Shown in pieces: positions 1 through 11,339 of a DNA stretch of 64,000 nt. The stretch's first letter is position 1; each line of letters begins with the position of its first letter. The DNA comes from Monodelphis domestica (lineage: Eukaryota; Chordata; Mammalia; Didelphimorphia; Didelphidae), in NCBI RefSeq assembly GCF_027887165.1, contig NC_077228.1, positions 108,140,043 through 108,204,042 on the forward strand. The letters run 5' to 3'. The notes beneath the pieces are model-generated. The model saw nothing but the letters and a program-made list of their open reading frames with translations, did not search any database and was not told the origin of the DNA. A program made the translations under genes and the position numbers.

Positions 1-218
1 CCTATCACAATTTTTTAAGATGCTGTGGTTGTTTCCTTTCTTTCCTCTGTCCCAGATTCCCATTGTTTCTGCTTAAGCAACTTCCTCAGGTCTTTTGACT
101 TATTTCAGAGCTCCTTCTACCTCAATATACTACCCTGTCTCTTAGGCCTAATCAGTATGGGTAAATCCCTCAGTCTTTCAGAAAACAAAAGGGAAGTGAT
201 AACCACAGTGACTTCATT

Positions 219-530
219 GTCAGGGACCACCTGGTTGGGGGTTCCCAGGAGTAAGAATGCAGACAGACTCAAGAGGGCTGGTAGAACTCAGTGACCAATG
301 GGAAATTTATTGAGGAGGGTGATGACATTCATCAGAAGTTGAGTTGTGGTCCCATTCACATGGTTACAACAGGATTACATCATGGTTACAGGGAATGTTG
401 ATGATGAACAACCAATGATAGAAGACCTTAAGGAACAATGTATCCTTTCAGGGTATTGATCTATTGACATAACCTCATACTGTAATTGGAGGTGTGAGAT
501 TTAAAATGGTTGAGGTCTTAAACTGTAGTG
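219..530 (-). mobile_element. LTR fragment, minus strand
   Basis: On the minus strand an AATAAA (at 306-311) is followed by a U5-like segment with CCAACCAGGTGGTCCCTGACA at its end, the layout of a gamma-type LTR. Old; the 5' limit is uncertain. The flank at 1-218 shows no recognisable gene. Confidence 0.5.
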
Positions 531-599
531 AAAAAAATAGTGGAAGATATAAATTGTGATAGATATAAGAGAGGATGAGTAAATTTGACTGCAGAAATA

Positions 600-1499
600 T
601 GTTTCACTACAGTGTCTTGGGTTTAAAATCAAATATAAGGTGGTCACCAGGGAAATATTCCCAATTATTCAAATACCCAAGTCAATTGGGTTTTATAGAG
701 ATTTTAATTAACAATACAATGAGTAATCAAAGAAAGAGAGAGAGAGAGTAAGAAAGGAATAAGTATGAAGAGCCTCAAGCCAATATGGCCTAGACCTGAG
801 TCTTAAAAGAGAAATCAGTCAGTTTTTTATAACTCACCATAAGAGCTGTCTAAGTAAGGAATTCTAATGACACCAGGCCAGCGTCCTTCCTCAAAGAGTC
901 TTCCAGCCAGAGATTGTTTCAAAGGGCCTCTCTCAAGAGCCTCTAGAGCTCCTACCCCAGAGGGACAGAGCCCTTCAGAGGAGCTCCTCAAGGAGCTCTC
1001 CTTCAGAATGAGAATCAGAAACCAGATCTCTTCAATCTGAATGTTTCAGAATGACTCTCCAACTCTTCCCTGAGCTCTTATTTTTAAGGGCAAAATCTTC
1101 TCTGTCACCTCCCCTAAGTCCTTACATCTACCAATCACTGTAGATGTTTCTAAAGGACCTCCCATTCTTAGTCCACACCTAAGAAGGTGTGGATTTTTGA
1201 GTAATTCACACCAGGAAAGCTCTGAGTAAGTTTTCCAGTTCTTTGTTCCTTGTAAATTCACAAGTTGCTTGACCTTTATAGGTACTTAGCTTGAGAAAAG
1301 TATGGGTTTAAGTACTTTTCATTGTTCAGAAAAGAGTTTACAACTTTATCTTCCCCTAGGGCAGACCCAAGTAGGTAAAGTAGAATTCTCACATTCCTGC
1401 TTTAAGTAGAGTTCACTGCCCAAATGGGGAATGGTCTTAATCCAATCTTATAAAGTAGGGTCTGGGAAATTTTAAGGTTTACAGAGGATCATGACACAT
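600..1499 (-). mobile_element. Old LTR, minus strand, same family as the LTR at 2434
   Basis: Read on the minus strand it shares blocks with 2434-3212: AGGGGAAGATAAAGTTGTAA, TGATTGGTAGA followed by GGGGA(G)GTGACA, and a TG...CA frame. Orientation is opposite to that copy. Diverged and old; no coding part attached. Limits approximate. Confidence 0.6.
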
Positions 1500-1870
1500 A
1501 AAGATGATGTCTTACCTACAAGCTTGAACACATCCTATTTCTTGTCAATGCCTGTCTCAGTTCATCCTTAGGTCATTTAGGCATTTTTACTGTACTATGG
1601 ATTTTTATCGAGGACCTAATCAATGCACTAGGAGGCCCAACAGCCTTGGGGCCTATCACTACACTGCCTCTCCAAAGATTCTGATTACAGTAATTGCTGA
1701 GCCCAAGTAGGTGATCTCATTGCTTAATGGATTAATATCTGTGTGATCTTAACTTGAATTCTCTGCCCATCTCACCCCTAATGAGGTTAAGGTGGCTAAA
1801 TTGGAAGGCACATCACATCTGAGATTTTGTTAAGCTTCCTGTGATTTTTGGCAAAAAGAACAACATTGGG
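1500..1870. other. Unassigned sequence
   Basis: No gene, exon or repeat family recognised. It could be further diverged element sequence between the two LTR copies. Confidence 0.4.
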
Positions 1871-2073
1871 GGGCAGCTGGGTAGCTCAGTGGATTAAGAG
1901 TCAGCCCTAGAGACGGGAGGTCCTAGCTTCAAATCTGGCCTCAGCCACTTCTTAGCTGTGTGACCCTGGGCAAGTCACTTGACCCCCATTGCCTAGCCCT
2001 TACCATTCTTCTGCCTTGGAGCCAATACACAGTATTGACTCCAAGACGGAAGGTAAGGGTTTCAAAAAAAAAA
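1869..2073 (+). mobile_element. tRNA-derived marsupial SINE, full length
   Basis: Complete copy: GGGCAGCTGGGTAGCTCAGTGG head (A box), TTCAAATC B box, conserved TGTGACCCTGGGCAAGTCAC body, and GGAAGGTAAGGGTTT end with an A tail. It is flanked by perfect 12-bp target duplications AGAACAACATTG at 1857-1868 and 2074-2085, so it is fairly young. Confidence 0.95.
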
Positions 2074-2085
2074 AGAACAACATTG

Positions 2086-2433
2086 ACAGCATCTTCACAC
2101 AATAGCCCCAAACAATTGTAGTAAGATCAGTTGAAATGAGAACTCTGTGTTTGTGGCAGGAGAAGGATGACTGATAGTTCTATGTCCTGCCTCCCCAATA
2201 CTTCAGTGAAGGAGGAGGTGAGAGAGTCAAGATGGCCCAGAGTTCAAATTTCTCCAACCTGCTTCCCCCTGTCGACTTGTATCTGCCCCCTGAGATGGCT
2301 CAATTGGGGAATAAAATCCAGAGTGGGATGGCTCTTTCAGACAATGGGCAAATGTCTAGTGTGGCAGTCCACTGTGAATCTTAAAAACTACTTAGACTAT
2401 ACTTTAGAAGATTTTATTTAGCTATTTCCTTAT
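2086..2433. other. Unassigned sequence with an L1-promoter-like GTCAAGATGGCCC word
   Basis: No gene recognised. The word near 2227 resembles the YY1-type start of L1 5' UTRs, but the rest does not clearly match the L1 copies in this window. Confidence 0.3.
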
Positions 2434-3041
2434 TGTAACAATGGAGATACTTGGTCTAACAAGAATCAGGAATGTCTTGGGAACTTTACATTACTCCACC
2501 CATTCGCAGACATATTTTAGGGGAAGATAAAGTTGTAAACTCCTGATTGAACAATGAAGGTACTGAACTCATATCTTCTAGTGAAGCTAGAAACTTAAGT
2601 TACGTCTATTTTTAGATCTAATACAAAAATATGTTAAGTACCTGTGAAGGTTAAATTAATCACAAAAAGGTCAAGTAGCTCACAAAAGGCAAAGCTTAAC
2701 AAAGAAGCGTGAAGTACTCAGAAGATATAATCTAACCAGAGAAGGTGAGAACTAAAGAGTTGTGAGAACTAAGAATGAGCAGTCCTGGGAAAAAAAAGTG
2801 TCAACTGTGATTGGTAGACATGAAAATTTAGGGGAGATGACACAAGAGAAAATTTCTTTAAAAGGAAGGGGTAAAAAGTCAGTTGAGAAATTCAGTTTGA
2901 AGTGGAATTGGATTCTGAACTCAGTTCAGGAAGATTGAGTCCGGTGGAGGACTGGAACCCAGCTTGGAGACAGTCTCCTGGTGAGTGATAAGACTGACTC
3001 CCTTACCTTTAGGCTTAGCCTGAGCCAGAGCAGTTTAAATT

Positions 3042-3114
<73 letters not shown>

Positions 3115-3212
3115 TAATTCCTCCTCTCTATATTAATTAAAATCACCATAATTTCCAGTCTGACTTAGGAATTTTATTTGGCTACCATTTAAATCTAGAT
3201 TTCAAGTCACAA
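2434..3212 (+). mobile_element. Old LTR, plus strand
   Basis: Begins TGTAACAATGGAGATACTTGG, ends ...AAGTCACAACA, and shares several blocks with the LTRs at 600-1499 and 11867-12850 (GAGATACTTGG, TGATTGGTAGA, a pyrimidine-rich R region, and the AATTTTATTTGGCTACC end). A CT microsatellite expanded inside it. Solo by appearance. Confidence 0.6.
3043..3113. repeat. (CT)n microsatellite
   Basis: About 35 uninterrupted CT units inside the pyrimidine-rich part of the LTR. Confidence 0.98.
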
Positions 3213-3419
3213 CACTAAAATTATCCTTACACCACTGGGAGGAAAGTCTTGGGCCATGGTTTCAAACTCCCTAAAAAAATTCTCAATCCCTTACTGCCTT
3301 CAGGGAAAAACCCTATCCTAAAGCACACAACTTTTAGGTTAGGAAGTAATTGTCTATAGAAGAACCTTGTTGATCTAGTTCCCATTGCTTTCATGCTAAT
3401 AAGACCATTTGGGGTAAGG

Positions 3420-3700
3420 GCTAAGAAACTGGGTAATGGAGTAGAAGATCACTGAATCTGTAGTTTGAGGACATGCATTTGGCTGCTAGCTCTGATACCA
3501 CCTACCTGTGGCATTGGGTAGATCACTACCCTTCTTTAAGCCTTAGTTCCTTTATTTGCAACATGAGGCAGTTAGAAAGTGTAGGGGGGGTGGGGGGCTC
3601 TTCCCTTTACTTCCTGTTGGACAAAGTGAAATCCATAGAGATTAAACTAACAGCCCAGGATCACCCAGCAAACAATCAGCCAAGTAGGGATACAACTTAG
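3420..3700 (+). mobile_element. MIR/CORE-SINE fragment
   Basis: Degraded copy with the order AGATCACT...CTGTGGCATTGGGTAGATCAC...CTTTAAGCCTTAGTTCC...TTGCAACATGAGG, matching the MIR layout (splicing-like CTCAGTTTCCTCATCTG block). Confidence 0.5.
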
Positions 3701-3892
3701 GAGGTGACTTCATTTCAAGATGATTTTTTAGATCATGGACCACACTGATGAACTATTCCACCTCCCACTCTCAGTCTAGAGCCTGGTCCTGATGTGATAT
3801 AGTTTAACTTTGTGACTTTGGGGTCACAGGATGTCTTTGGGACTCAGTTTCTCCACCAGAGCAATTTCAAAATGACTACATCAGATTTTCAT

Positions 3893-4036
3893 ATCCCAAA
3901 TTGATCATTTTTTACAATTTAGAATATTTTCCCATGGTTACGTGATTCATGATTCCCACCTCCCCTCTTTCCTCTCCTCCTCGCAGAGCTGAAAAACAAT
4001 TCCCCTGGGTTATACATGTATCATTGGAATTTACCT
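3893..4036 (-). mobile_element. L1 3'-end fragment, minus strand
   Basis: Reverse complement matches the 3' UTR of the L1 at 4325-8776 (ATGATAC...CAGTGGAAT...GGAGG...CATGAATC...). It is followed directly by a SINE in the same orientation. Confidence 0.6.
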
Positions 4037-4037
4037 T

Positions 4038-4232
4038 TAAAAAAATCCTTACTTTCCATCTTAGAATCAATACTGTGTATAGGTTGTAAGGCAGAAGAGT
4101 GGTAAGGGTTAGGTAATGGTTGTTAAGTGACTTGCTCAGGGCAACACTATAAGGGAGTATCTGAGGCCAGATATGAAGCTAGGACCTCCTATCTCTAGGC
4201 CTGACTCTTATTCCACTGAGCCACTTTGCTGA
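4038..4232 (-). mobile_element. tRNA-derived marsupial SINE, minus strand
   Basis: Near full-length copy; the reverse complement starts at the CAGTGGAATAAGAGTC head and ends in GGAAAGTAAGGATT. Confidence 0.88.
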
Positions 4233-5154
4233 TTGTTCCTGTACTCTAAAGTAGCTCTAGGCAAGCCTGGGATGTAGCTGAGCACTTCAGAACTGAAAAG
4301 GACCATTTCTCCCAGTACAAAAAATAATGATAAGCTCCTGTCAAGATGGCAGCTTAGAAGCAGCAAAAGTTCAAACATCTGAAAACCCTTCCTTAATGAT
4401 CACAAACTGAATGCTCCTAGGAGACTGAAATTCAAACTTAACAATAGGACAGAGGTGAGGAACCCTCCTTCTGGACTCAAATCAAAAGGTGCATACCCCA
4501 AAAGCCAGAATCCTAGAATACTGGGGTCTGAGGGGAAGGCAGAAGGAAGATCCCAGGACCCCTCTCCCCAAACCAGAGTGCTGAGCCCCCAGCAGCATCA
4601 GGAATCTCAGGGCCAGAAAAGGTGCTCTTCTGAAGGGTGCACCTTGAAAGCAACCCGGGCCAGGCTTAGGGCATCCAACACAAACAGCAGGGGAGCAGCT
4701 GGAGAGAGACTGGGGGAGCCTGTAGCCCCATGGCTGGGTCCTTCCATCAGAGTCTCACTGGAGGTTTTTGCCTCGCGGCAAATCCAGACCAACCCAGATG
4801 AGCCTAATCCCATCAGGAGCACTCAGAGCTTAGGGAGGCCAGGACCCCTCCCCTCCCTAGAGTGCAGGGCCTCACAAAAGGACAGGAACCTTGGGGCAGG
4901 CAAAGGCACTGGGGTACCTTGCTGACAGTGCTGTGCCAGGCTCAGAGCGTGGAAGTAAGGCAGCAGAGAAGCAGCTGGAGAGAACTGAGAGCAGCAACAC
5001 CAGAAACACAGGCAGGCAGGGGAGGGGAGACCCTGGGCTTCCCCAGAAAGACAGCACAGCTGCAGAGAATGGACTATTTGCCTGGGGCTAAAGCTTCAAT
5101 GATTAGACTCACACACTGACAGCAAGCCCTCCTCACTCAGATTTCTGACTGGAA

Positions 5155-5700
5155 ATGGGAGAAAAAACCATAAACATGGCAAACAGGGCACAGGAGCAAC
5201 AGCCTCCAAACACCAAGAAAAGCAAGAAGAAAGGGGTGACTTTGGACACATTTTATGGAGCAAAAATACAAAATACAGAGGAAATAGAAGAGGAAACACA
5301 AATGAATGCTCCAAAACCGTCCAAAAGAAATGGAAATTGTCCACAAGCTCTTGCAGAATTTAAATTGGAAATTATCAAAAAGATGGTAGCCTTCTGGCAG
5401 GAAAAATGGGAAATGATGCATAAGGAACTCAGCAATCTGAGGGAACAAAATATGCAAATGCAGAAGCAGCTCAAAGCCTCAAAAAACAGGTCAGACCAAA
5501 CTGAAAAGAAAAACCAGTCTTTAAAGGTCGAAATCAGCCAAATGGAAGACAATGATCTTGCAAAAGAGCAAGAATTAATAAAGCAAAGTCAACAGACTAA
5601 AGAATTAGAAGATAACATAAAATATCTCATTGGCAAGGTGACAGATCTGGAAAACAGAGGAAGGAGAGACAATCAGAGAATCAATGGTCTACCAGAATAG
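5155..5700 (+). pseudogene. L1 ORF1 protein, N-terminal and coiled-coil part
   Basis: Open for 181 residues. Lysine-rich N-terminus, then a long heptad-rich coiled coil (about residues 75-160, rich in E, K, Q and L), then ENRGRRDNQRINGLPE, the conserved entry to the RNA-recognition domain. A stop after GLPE (TAG at 5698) cuts it; the same frame continues as the RRM and C-terminal domain to about 6150. ORF1p normally trimerises and binds L1 RNA. Confidence 0.88.
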
Positions 5701-6189
5701 CCAGAAATAAACAGTAATCTTGATATCATAATAAATGATAAAATCAAAGAAAACTGGCCAGAGATACTAGAACAAGGGGGAAAAATATGCATTGAAAGAG
5801 TTCACAGAACACCCTCTACACTAAATCCCCAAAAGACAACTCCCAGGAATGTAATTGCCAAATTCCAAACTTCCAAGCAAAAGAAAAAAATCTTTCAAGA
5901 AGCCAGAAAAATACAATCTAGATATAAAGGAACACCAATCAGGGTCACACTGGACCTAGCAAATTCCACTCTGAATGACCTTAAGGCATGGAACATGATA
6001 TTCAGAAAAGCAAGAGAGCTGGGTCTTCAACCAAGAATCTCTCTATCCATCAAAACTGACTATATACTTCCAGGGGAAAGTATGGGTTTTCAACAAAATA
6101 GAAGATTTCCAAGTATTTGTAAAGAAAAGAACAGAGCTCTGTGGAAAGTTTGACATCCAAACACAAAGAGCAAGAGAAACTTGAAAAGG

Positions 6190-6870
6190 GAAATATGAAG
6201 GAAAGGTGAAAGGAGAAAAATGTTATCTTTTTCTTTTATTCAAACTCTCTCCTATAAGGACTACATTTATATCAGATTATATATTAATATGTGGGGGAAA
6301 TGTAATGTGTAACTCTCAAAAATTGTATACATCATTAGAGTAGTAAGAAGAATCACGCATAGGGAAAGTTTGGGGCATCAAGACGATATGGAGAAAGGGG
6401 GGCTAGAAAGAAAAAGGGAGGGGGGAATCATTGATGGTACTAAGATATACTCCAAGAAATAGAGGGAAAAAACTAAATAGAATAATCTTTCTCACACAAA
6501 GATACACATGGGAAGGGGAGGGGAAGAAATCTCCTATAAGAAGGAGAGGAAGAGAGTTTTTACTTAAACTTTACTCTCAGGGAAATCAACTCTGAGATGG
6601 AAGAGCATCTAGATCCATTGGGATCTTGAATTCTATCTTATCCAACAGGGTAAGGGAGAAGGGAAAACAAAGGGGCTAGGGGAGGGAGGGAACACAAAAA
6701 CGGAGGGAAGGAGAGGGGGGATGGGAAGGGAATAAAAAGGGAGGGGCTAGAAAGGGAAACATATCAAGGGAGGGCACTAGGGGGACTGATTTAAAGTAAA
6801 TTACTGGCTTAAAAGGTCTTAGCTAAAGAAGAAAGGTCAGAATTAGGGGAGGATATCAAAGTGCCAGGGA
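6190..6870 (+). other. Purine-rich L1 inter-ORF segment
   Basis: About 0.7 kb of A/G-rich sequence with repeated GGGAAGGGGAGGGGAAG-type words between ORF1 and ORF2. It is repeated at about 8905-9600 in the second L1, so it belongs to the family and is not a later insertion. Confidence 0.75.
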
Positions 6871-6965
6871 ATCCACAAGTGACAATCATAACTTTGAACG
6901 TGAATGGGATCAAATCACCCATAAAATGTAGGTGAATAGCAGAATGGATTATAATACAAAACCCT

Positions 6966-7458
6966 AGTCAATAACAAATCAGAAATAACTAACTGCCCAC
7001 CTGGGCTCCTAAGCCAAGCTTGAGCCACCATTGGCACTTGTGAGGCACAGGAAGTGAGGTAGGGAACAGCCTCTGGAATTCACTCACTTCCTGTGGACAA
7101 GGCTAGACGGCAGTTCATTCTAGGAACTGGAGGAGAGAGGAGGCCTGCAGACAGCTTTTCTTCAGATCGGTCACATGAGTCAAGGACTGATTTTCCTTTC
7201 TACCTTGGCCTTAGGGCCTAATCTCCCTCTGGCTCAGCCAGAAGGTTGAGTTAACCCTTTTCCCTTTACTCTTCCCTCTCTTCTCTACTTCCCTCTCTCC
7301 TTTACTCCCTGTCCTGTTTCCTTACTCCCATTGTGATTAAACCACCATAAACTCCATTCTGACTTGAGTGTTTCATTTTAGGAATTTCATAAGTAAATTC
7401 CTTGGCGACCATAACTTAATACTATAACAATCTTTAAAGGTGATTTGTCACCACAACA
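6966..7458 (+). mobile_element. LTR inserted in L1 ORF2
   Basis: Shares the GAGCCACCATTGGCAC, GGTCACATGAGT, TGTTTCATTTTAGGAATT and AATTCCTTGGCGACC blocks with the LTR at 11867-12850. It appears 5'-truncated. L1 ORF2 sequence abuts on both sides. Confidence 0.7.
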
Positions 7459-7461
7459 CAC

Positions 7462-8430
7462 CTCACACCCTACACCAAGATAAATTCAAAATGGGTGAAT
7501 GACTTGAACATAAAGAAGGAAACTATAAGTAAATTAGGCAAACACAGAATAGTATACATGTCAGACCTTTGGGAAGGGAAAGATTTTAAAACCAAGGAAG
7601 ACTTAGAAAGAGTCACAAAATGTAAAATAAATAATGTTAACTACATCAAATTAAAAAGGTTTTATACAAACAAAACCAATGTAACTAAAATCAGAAGGGA
7701 AGCAACAAGTTGGGAAACAATCTTTATAAAAACCTCTTACAAAGGTTTAATTACTCAAATTTACAAAGAGCTAAATCAATTGTACAAAAAATCAAGCCAT
7801 TCTCCAATTGATAAATGGGCAAGGGACATGAACAGACAGTTCTCAGCCAAAGAAATCAAAACGATGAATAAGAACATGAAAAAGTGTTCTAAATTGCTTA
7901 TAATCAGAGAGATGCAAATCAAAACAACTCTGAGGTATCACCTCACACCTAGCAGATTGGCTAACATGACAGCAAAGGAAAGTAATGAGTGCTGGAGGGG
8001 ATGTGGCAAAGTTGGGACATTAATTTATTGCTGGTGGAGTTGTGAATTGATCCAACCATTCTGGAGGGCAATTTGGAACTATGCCCAAAGGACAATAAAA
8101 GACCGTCTGCCCTTTGATCCAGCCATAGCACTTCTGGGTTTGTACCCTAAAGAGATCCTAAGGAAAAAGACTTGTACAAGAATACTCATAGCAGCACTCT
8201 TTGTGGTGGCCAAAAATTGGAAAATGAGGGGATGCCCTTCAATTGGAGAATGGCTGAACAAATTGTGGTATATGTTGGTGATGGAATACTATTGTGCTAA
8301 AAGGAGTAATAAAGTGGAGGAATTCCATGGAGACTGGAACAACCTCCAGGAAGTGATGCAGAGCAAAAGGAGCAGAACCAGGAAAACATTGTACACAGAG
8401 AAGGATACACCGTGGTACAATCAAAGGTAA
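7462..8430 (+). pseudogene. L1 ORF2 C-terminal region
   Basis: Open from 7495 for 311 residues. It encodes the post-RT C-terminus with NDLNIKKETI, then SSHSPIDKWARDMNRQFS, a cysteine-rich patch (CWRGCGKVGTLIYCWWSC) typical of the L1 C-terminal zinc-knuckle-like domain, and VMEYYCAKRSNK. No RT catalytic motif is present. Confidence 0.9.
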
Positions 8431-8776
8431 TGGAATTCTCCATTAGTGTCAGTGCAATGACTCTAAACAATGTGCTGGGATCTAGGAGAAAAAACACTAT
8501 CCACAAGCAGAGGACAAACTGTGGGAGTAAAAACACGGAGGAAAAGCAACTGCTTGATTACAGGGGTTGAGGGGACATGTCTGAGGAGAGACTCTAAATG
8601 AACACTCTAATGCAAATACTAACAACATGGAAATGGGTTCGAATCAAGAACATGTGATACCCAGTGGAATCGCGCATCGGCTATGGGAGAGGTGGGGGAA
8701 AGAGGGAAAATGATCTTTGTCTCCAAGGAATAATGTTTGAAAATGACCAAATAAAATAATGTTTAAATTTTTAAAA

Positions 8777-11015
8777 AACTGACTATATACTTCCAGGGGA
8801 AAGTATGGGCATTCAACAAAATAGAAGATTTCCAAGTATTTATAAAGAAAAGACCAGAATTAAGTGGAAATTTTGATATCCAAACACAAAGATCAAGAGA
8901 AACACGAAAAGCTAAATAAGAAAGATAGGGAAGGGGGGGAAAATGTTTTTTTTTTAATTCAAACTTTCTTCTTTAAGGGCTACAATTAGATCAAATTATA
9001 CATATTAACATATGGGAAAAATTTTATTTGTAACTCTCAAAAATTTTATTAACTATTATAGTAATTAGAAGAATCATTCACAGGAAGAGATTGGGTAATA
9101 AGTGCTATAAGATGATATGCAAAAAAGAAAAACGGGGGGGATCAAAGGTGGCACCAAGAGATAATTGAAGAAACAAAATAAATAGGATAATCTTTATCAC
9201 ACAAAGATACACATGGGAAGGGGAGGGGAAGAATACTCTTATAAGAAGGAGAGGAAGAGAGGGCTAATAGGTAATTCTTAAACCTTTCTCTGAGTGAAAT
9301 CAATTCTGAGAGGAAAGAGCATCTAGAATCATTGGGGGTTTGAATTCTATCTTATCCTACAGGGAAAGGGAGAAGGGAAAACTAAGGGGGGGGGTAAGGG
9401 GAAGGGAGCACAAAAATGGAGGTAAAGAGAGGGGGGAGGGAACTTAATAGATCCTAAAAAACGAGAAGGGATCAAAAAGGGAGGGGCCAGAAAGGGAAGC
9501 ATATTAAGGGAGGGGATTAGGGGGATTGATTAAAAGTAAGCCACTGGTTAAAAAGGATATAGGAAAAGAAGAAAGGACAGAACTAGGATAGGATGTGAAA
9601 GAACTATTTAACTAATAAATAAGACTAGAAGCTGATATTTTAAAAAAATAGAAAAAGTACTAATCAATCTAATAAAAAAAAAGGAAAGAAGAAAACCAAA
9701 TTAACAGTATCATAGATGAAAAGGGAGACCTCACGTCCAATGAAGAGGAAATTAAGGCAATCATTAAAAACTATTTTGCCCAATTATATGGCAATAAATA
9801 TGCCCATTTAGGAGATATGGAGGATATTTACAAAAATATAAATTGCCTAGATTAACAGAAGAAGAAATGGAATTCTTAAATAATCCCATATCAGAAAAAG
9901 TAATTGAACAAGCCATAAAAGAACTCCCTAAGAAAAAGTCCCCAGGGCCTGAGGGATTCACAAGTGAATTCTATCAAATATTCAAAGAACAGCTAATCCC
10001 AATATATACAAACTATTTGACATAATAAGCAAAGAGGGAGTTCTACCAAATTCTTATTATGACAAAAATATGGTACTTACTGATTCCAAAGCCAGGCAGG
10101 TCAAAAATGGAGAAAGAAAACTATAGACCAATCTCCTTAATGAACATAGATGCAAAAATCTTAAATAGGATAATAGCAAAAAAGACTCTAGCAAGCCTTC
10201 ATGAGGGTTATTCATTATGATCAGGTGGGATTTATACCTGGAATGCAAAGATGGTTCAGTATTAGGAAAACCATCCACATAATAGGCCATATCAACAAGC
10301 AAACCAACAAAAATCACATGATTATCTGGATAGATGATAAAAAGCCTTTGACAAAACATAACACTCATTCCTATTCAAAAGACCAGAAAGTATAGGAATA
10401 GAGGGGTCTTTCCTAAAAATAATACACAGTATATATCTAAAACCATCAGCCAATATAATCTGCAATGGGGATAAACTAGATACATTCCCAATAACATCGG
10501 GAGTGAAACAAGGATGTCCATTATCACTGCTATTATTTAATATTGTACTAGAAACACTATCAGTAGCAATTAGAGAAGAAAAAGAAATTGAAGGTATTAA
10601 AACTGGCATTGAGGAGACCAAGCTATCACTCTTTGTGGATGATATGATGGTCTACTTAAAGAATCCTAGAGAATCAACTAAAAAGCTAATGGAAATTATA
10701 AACAACTTTAGAAAAGTTGCAGGATACAAAATAAACACACATAAGTTATCAGCATTTCTATATATCTCCAACACATCTAAGCAGCAAGAATTAGAAAGAG
10801 AAATTCCATTTAAAATCACCCTATGTAAAATATTTAGGAATCTCTCTGCCAAGACAAACACAAGAACTAAATTAACACAACTACAAAACACTCTCCACAC
10901 AATTAAAACTCTATCTAAGTAATTGGAAAGACGTTGATTGCTCATGGGTAGGACAAGCAAACATAATAAAAATGACCATCCTAACCAAACTTATTTACTT
11001 ATTTAGTGCCATACC
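8777..11015 (+). mobile_element. L1 LINE (copy 2), truncated at both ends, endonuclease deleted
   Basis: Begins inside ORF1 (same point as 6056 of copy 1), repeats the inter-ORF segment (8905-9600), then jumps to the post-endonuclease part of ORF2 (about 9605) and runs through reverse transcriptase ([30 protein letters not shown], and FVDDMMVY, the FADD-type catalytic box) to about 11015. Several frame breaks. It directly abuts the 3' end of copy 1. Confidence 0.88.
10503..10922 (+). pseudogene. L1 ORF2 reverse transcriptase palm fragment
   Basis: 139 residues open. KQGCPLSLLLFNIVLE and LFVDDMMVYLKNP are the RT B- and C-motifs; the usual Ala before the two Asp is Val. Followed by KVAGYKINTHKL as in L1 ORF2. 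Confidence 0.85.
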
Positions 11016-11339
11016 CATCGAACTCGCAAGGATTTCTGTGAAATCTTTCCTTTCTTCTTTTTAAGTCAGCCTTTTAAACAGTTTGAAACACAGCTGTGAG
11101 AGCTGATGAGTATAAAACATTTTTATTTCTCTTCTTTCTCCTTAATTTGAATTAAATATATATATATATGTACATATATATATACATACATATGAATGAA
11201 TACTATATTCTTTGACATTTATATGGTGGTTGAAGAATTAGGGACATTGAGGAATTCAGGATACTGCCAATTTTTTATGTTATTTGGTAATGTCATTTTT
11301 GCACTCCTTAGTACTGCGTTGAGAGATACTAACAAAAAA
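11016..11339. other. Unassigned AT-rich sequence with a short TA/TATG repeat
   Basis: TA-rich microsatellite at about 11156-11192; otherwise nothing recognised. Confidence 0.4.

Larger units (their letters stand above)
4325..8776 (+). mobile_element. L1 LINE (copy 1), nearly full length but ORF2 internally deleted
   Basis: Starts with a GTCAAGATGGCAGC 5' UTR (YY1-type word), followed by ORF1 (5155 to about 6190), a purine-rich inter-ORF segment (about 6190-6870), the start of ORF2 (6880-6965, TIITLNVNGI motif), then an LTR (6966-7458) in place of most of ORF2, then ORF2 C-terminus (7462-8430) and a 3' UTR. Reverse transcriptase is missing, so it cannot move by itself. Confidence 0.9.

Noticed and set aside
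4455-4925. 156-codon open frame at 4455
   Set aside because: It lies in the GC-rich L1 5' UTR of copy 1 and overlaps other frames of similar length without a known domain.
7495-8430. 311-codon open frame as a host gene
   Set aside because: It is the C-terminal part of L1 ORF2, with the typical cysteine-rich patch and neighbours.
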